Shown here: one piece after another, positions 62,932 to 64,000 of the stretch
How the letters are laid out: each line of letters begins with the position of its first letter
Numbering within the stretch: position 1 is the first letter of the stretch
DNA from: Micromonospora echinofusca
GTDB taxonomy: Bacteria; Actinomycetota; Actinomycetes; Mycobacteriales; Micromonosporaceae
Reading direction: 5' to 3'
NCBI RefSeq assembly: GCF_900091445.1
Contig: NZ_LT607733.1
Span: 5,669,001 to 5,733,000 of the forward strand
Length of the DNA: 64,000 nt
The notes under the pieces: model-generated
What the model was told of the DNA's origin: nothing
The model's database searches: none
The model's input: only the letters and a program-made list of their open reading frames with translations
Translations under genes and position numbers: made by a program

Positions 62932-63131
62932 ATCATGTGCGGCTGTCCGCTCCCCCGGCTGGGCGCCGCCTCCCACGGGGGGTCCGGCCAAGTCGCCATC
63001 AGCCACGCGGTGGCTGGTCGTCGTTGTCGCGGGTCAGGTCCGTCGGGTCGAGGATGACGACGTCGACGTCGCCCACGGATGACGGGTCGAAGTCGCGCCG
63101 TTCGTCGGCGGGTCACCCGCGCTCGGCTGGT

Positions 63132-63587
63132 TCATTGGGTGATGGGGTCGTCTATGCCGTAGTGGCTCCACCAGGTAGGCCGGTGTCTGCGGAGTGTGCC
63201 CTCGACACGGGTCAGCAGAAGCCAGTTGCCGTTCTGGACCAGCGCCGCGTCCTCCTGCCGGGCGGCCAACACACGGGCCACGGCCTTCATCATGTTCGGG
63301 ATCCCCTTGTCGACAAGGTCGTCCGCCCGCATGGAGAAGTCGATGTCGACGTATGTCTCCGGCTCCCACTCCCAGCGGGCACCGTCGTCGGCCTCGGCAT
63401 CGAAATAGCCCTGGCTGCCTGAGGAGATGGTCAGCGCGTACCCGCGGGTGTCGTAGAGGCGGGCACTGAACAGCCGCGGGTTGGTGCCGCTCGGCTTGGG
63501 CTTCTCGGCGGGTTCGGCTGCCACGAGATCAGCCACGTGGTCCAGGGGCAGGTCACCGCCCAGGGTCAACCTGAACTCGACAGCCAT
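63132..63587 (-). CDS. Putative immunity protein (SitI3-like)
   Basis: 151-residue small acidic protein beginning MAVEFRLTLGGDLPLDHVAD, with YDTRGYALTISSGSQGYFD and the Asp/Glu-rich ARWEWEPETYVDIDFSM. The start and length recall SitI3-type immunity proteins. It begins 14 bp after the stop of the toxin-like gene, the usual place of an immunity gene. GGAGAGG lies before the ATG. Confidence 0.65.
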   Translation of the reverse strand: MAVEFRLTLGGDLPLDHVADLVAAEPAEKPKPSGTNPRLFSARLYDTRGYALTISSGSQGYFDAEADDGARWEWEPETYVDIDFSMRADDLVDKGIPNMMKAVARVLAARQEDAALVQNGNWLLLTRVEGTLRRHRPTWWSHYGIDDPITQ

Positions 63588-63601
63588 CTCTGCGCCTCTC
63601 C

Positions 63602-64000
63602 TCAGTCTCGACGGACGATCTGCACGATCGCGCCGCTCGGCGTTACCGCGACGAGTTCTTTCAGCTTCTCGACGGGCCAGGTGTCGAACTGTGTCCGCAG
63701 GGCCGCGAGGTCTCCGTGCCAGTCGTGCAGGTTCAGCACCACGCGTTGGGTCTGCTCCTTGTCGACCTTGGCGCGGACCTCGCTCCAGACGCCCCGTACC
63801 GGCTTGCCGAGAGTGGGCGAATAGCAGTCGAACACGTGACCTTCGATCAGGTAGTCCGGGTCTTTGTTCGGGTTGCCCGAGTCGCCGGTACGGAGCCGGG
63901 CGTCGGCGATCTCCCGCCTGGTGGGGTTCTGGTGGACCCGGTAGCTCTTGCTGGCGACTATATCGGCGCATTCGTTCTCGAGCTCCAACGGACGCCGCCC
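63602..64000 (-). CDS. Polymorphic toxin C-terminus, CdiA-type nuclease domain (5' end outside window)
   Basis: The last 132 residues of a longer protein. LELENECADIVASKSYRVHQ, then PDYLIEGHVFDCYSP and QTQRVVLNLHDW match the pattern of CdiA C-terminal tRNA-nuclease toxins (PDYL-G-FD-Y and RIVLNL). The frame is open to the window edge with no better start than TTG 63988, so the delivery part must lie to the right. The toxin would act on other cells; the gene below would protect the producer. Confidence 0.75.
   Translation of the reverse strand, partial: GRRPLELENECADIVASKSYRVHQNPTRREIADARLRTGDSGNPNKDPDYLIEGHVFDCYSPTLGKPVRGVWSEVRAKVDKEQTQRVVLNLHDWHGDLAALRTQFDTWPVEKLKELVAVTPSGAIVQIVRRD

Noticed and set aside
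62811..63116. Small leftward gene containing FDDVRGVCS
   Set aside because: The shared peptide comes from a dispersed DNA repeat; no ribosome site, and the rest is Arg/Pro-rich shadow.
1..64000. CRISPR arrays, rRNA genes and riboswitches
   Set aside because: Looked for regular repeat-spacer series and familiar RNA motifs; none seen.

Overview
The window is very GC-rich with dense, overlapping genes. Its SARP regulator, SigE-type and other ECF sigma factors, CU044_5270-type partner and actinobacterial IS families point to a filamentous actinomycete, most likely Micromonosporaceae. That placement is inference from gene content only.

Region 1 (1-28951) is a biosynthetic gene cluster for a small modified peptide or amide. 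On the minus strand lie a SARP regulator cut by the window edge, a stand-alone adenylation enzyme and an MFS exporter. A 764-bp divergent region with a SARP-like direct repeat precedes a long plus-strand operon in which most genes overlap by 4-8 bp. The operon encodes a free carrier protein, a C-A-T NRPS module, a discrete thioesterase, an SDR, a ProA-like dehydrogenase, a second carrier, a TrpB-like PLP enzyme, a BtrH-like protein fused to a carrier domain, an acyl-adenylating ligase, a BtrK/LysA-like decarboxylase, a third carrier, two acyl-CoA-dehydrogenase-like flavoproteins, an Sfp-type PPTase, a second BtrH-like protein, another stand-alone A enzyme and a C-T-TE module with no A domain. 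It ends with an Fe(II)/2OG-type oxygenase, an ArgG-like ligase, a formyltransferase, a VOC protein and a flavin reductase. The ligase/decarboxylase/carrier/BtrH set resembles the logic of butirosin side-chain assembly: an amino acid is loaded on a carrier, decarboxylated while tethered, oxidised, then passed to an amine. Here that logic appears merged with an NRPS line. I do not recognise the product.

Region 2 (29-43 kb) is accessory DNA full of scars: a remnant of a TPP-dependent decarboxylase, small hypothetical genes, a tRNA-Arg(CCT) whose 5' half and upstream flank recur 8.5 kb away, an IS110 unit carrying a passenger gene, an IS5-type element beside a frameshifted gene, two ECF sigma systems, a retron-like reverse transcriptase preceded by a hairpin-rich leader, an IS256 element, and remnants of a Pycsar-effector-like gene and a Tn3-family transposase.

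Region 3 (43-58.8 kb) holds a secreted fusion protease (M4 plus M28 with Ig-like domains), a LuxR-type ATPase regulator, a second copy of the IS110 unit, and a six-gene sigma/anti-sigma/ABC locus followed by a decayed SigE-type sigma gene with an intact partner.

Region 4 (58.9-64 kb) is an IS3-family element split by a complete IS21-family element (6-bp target duplication visible), then a polymorphic toxin C-terminus with its putative immunity gene at the window edge. No CRISPR array, rRNA or replication origin was seen.
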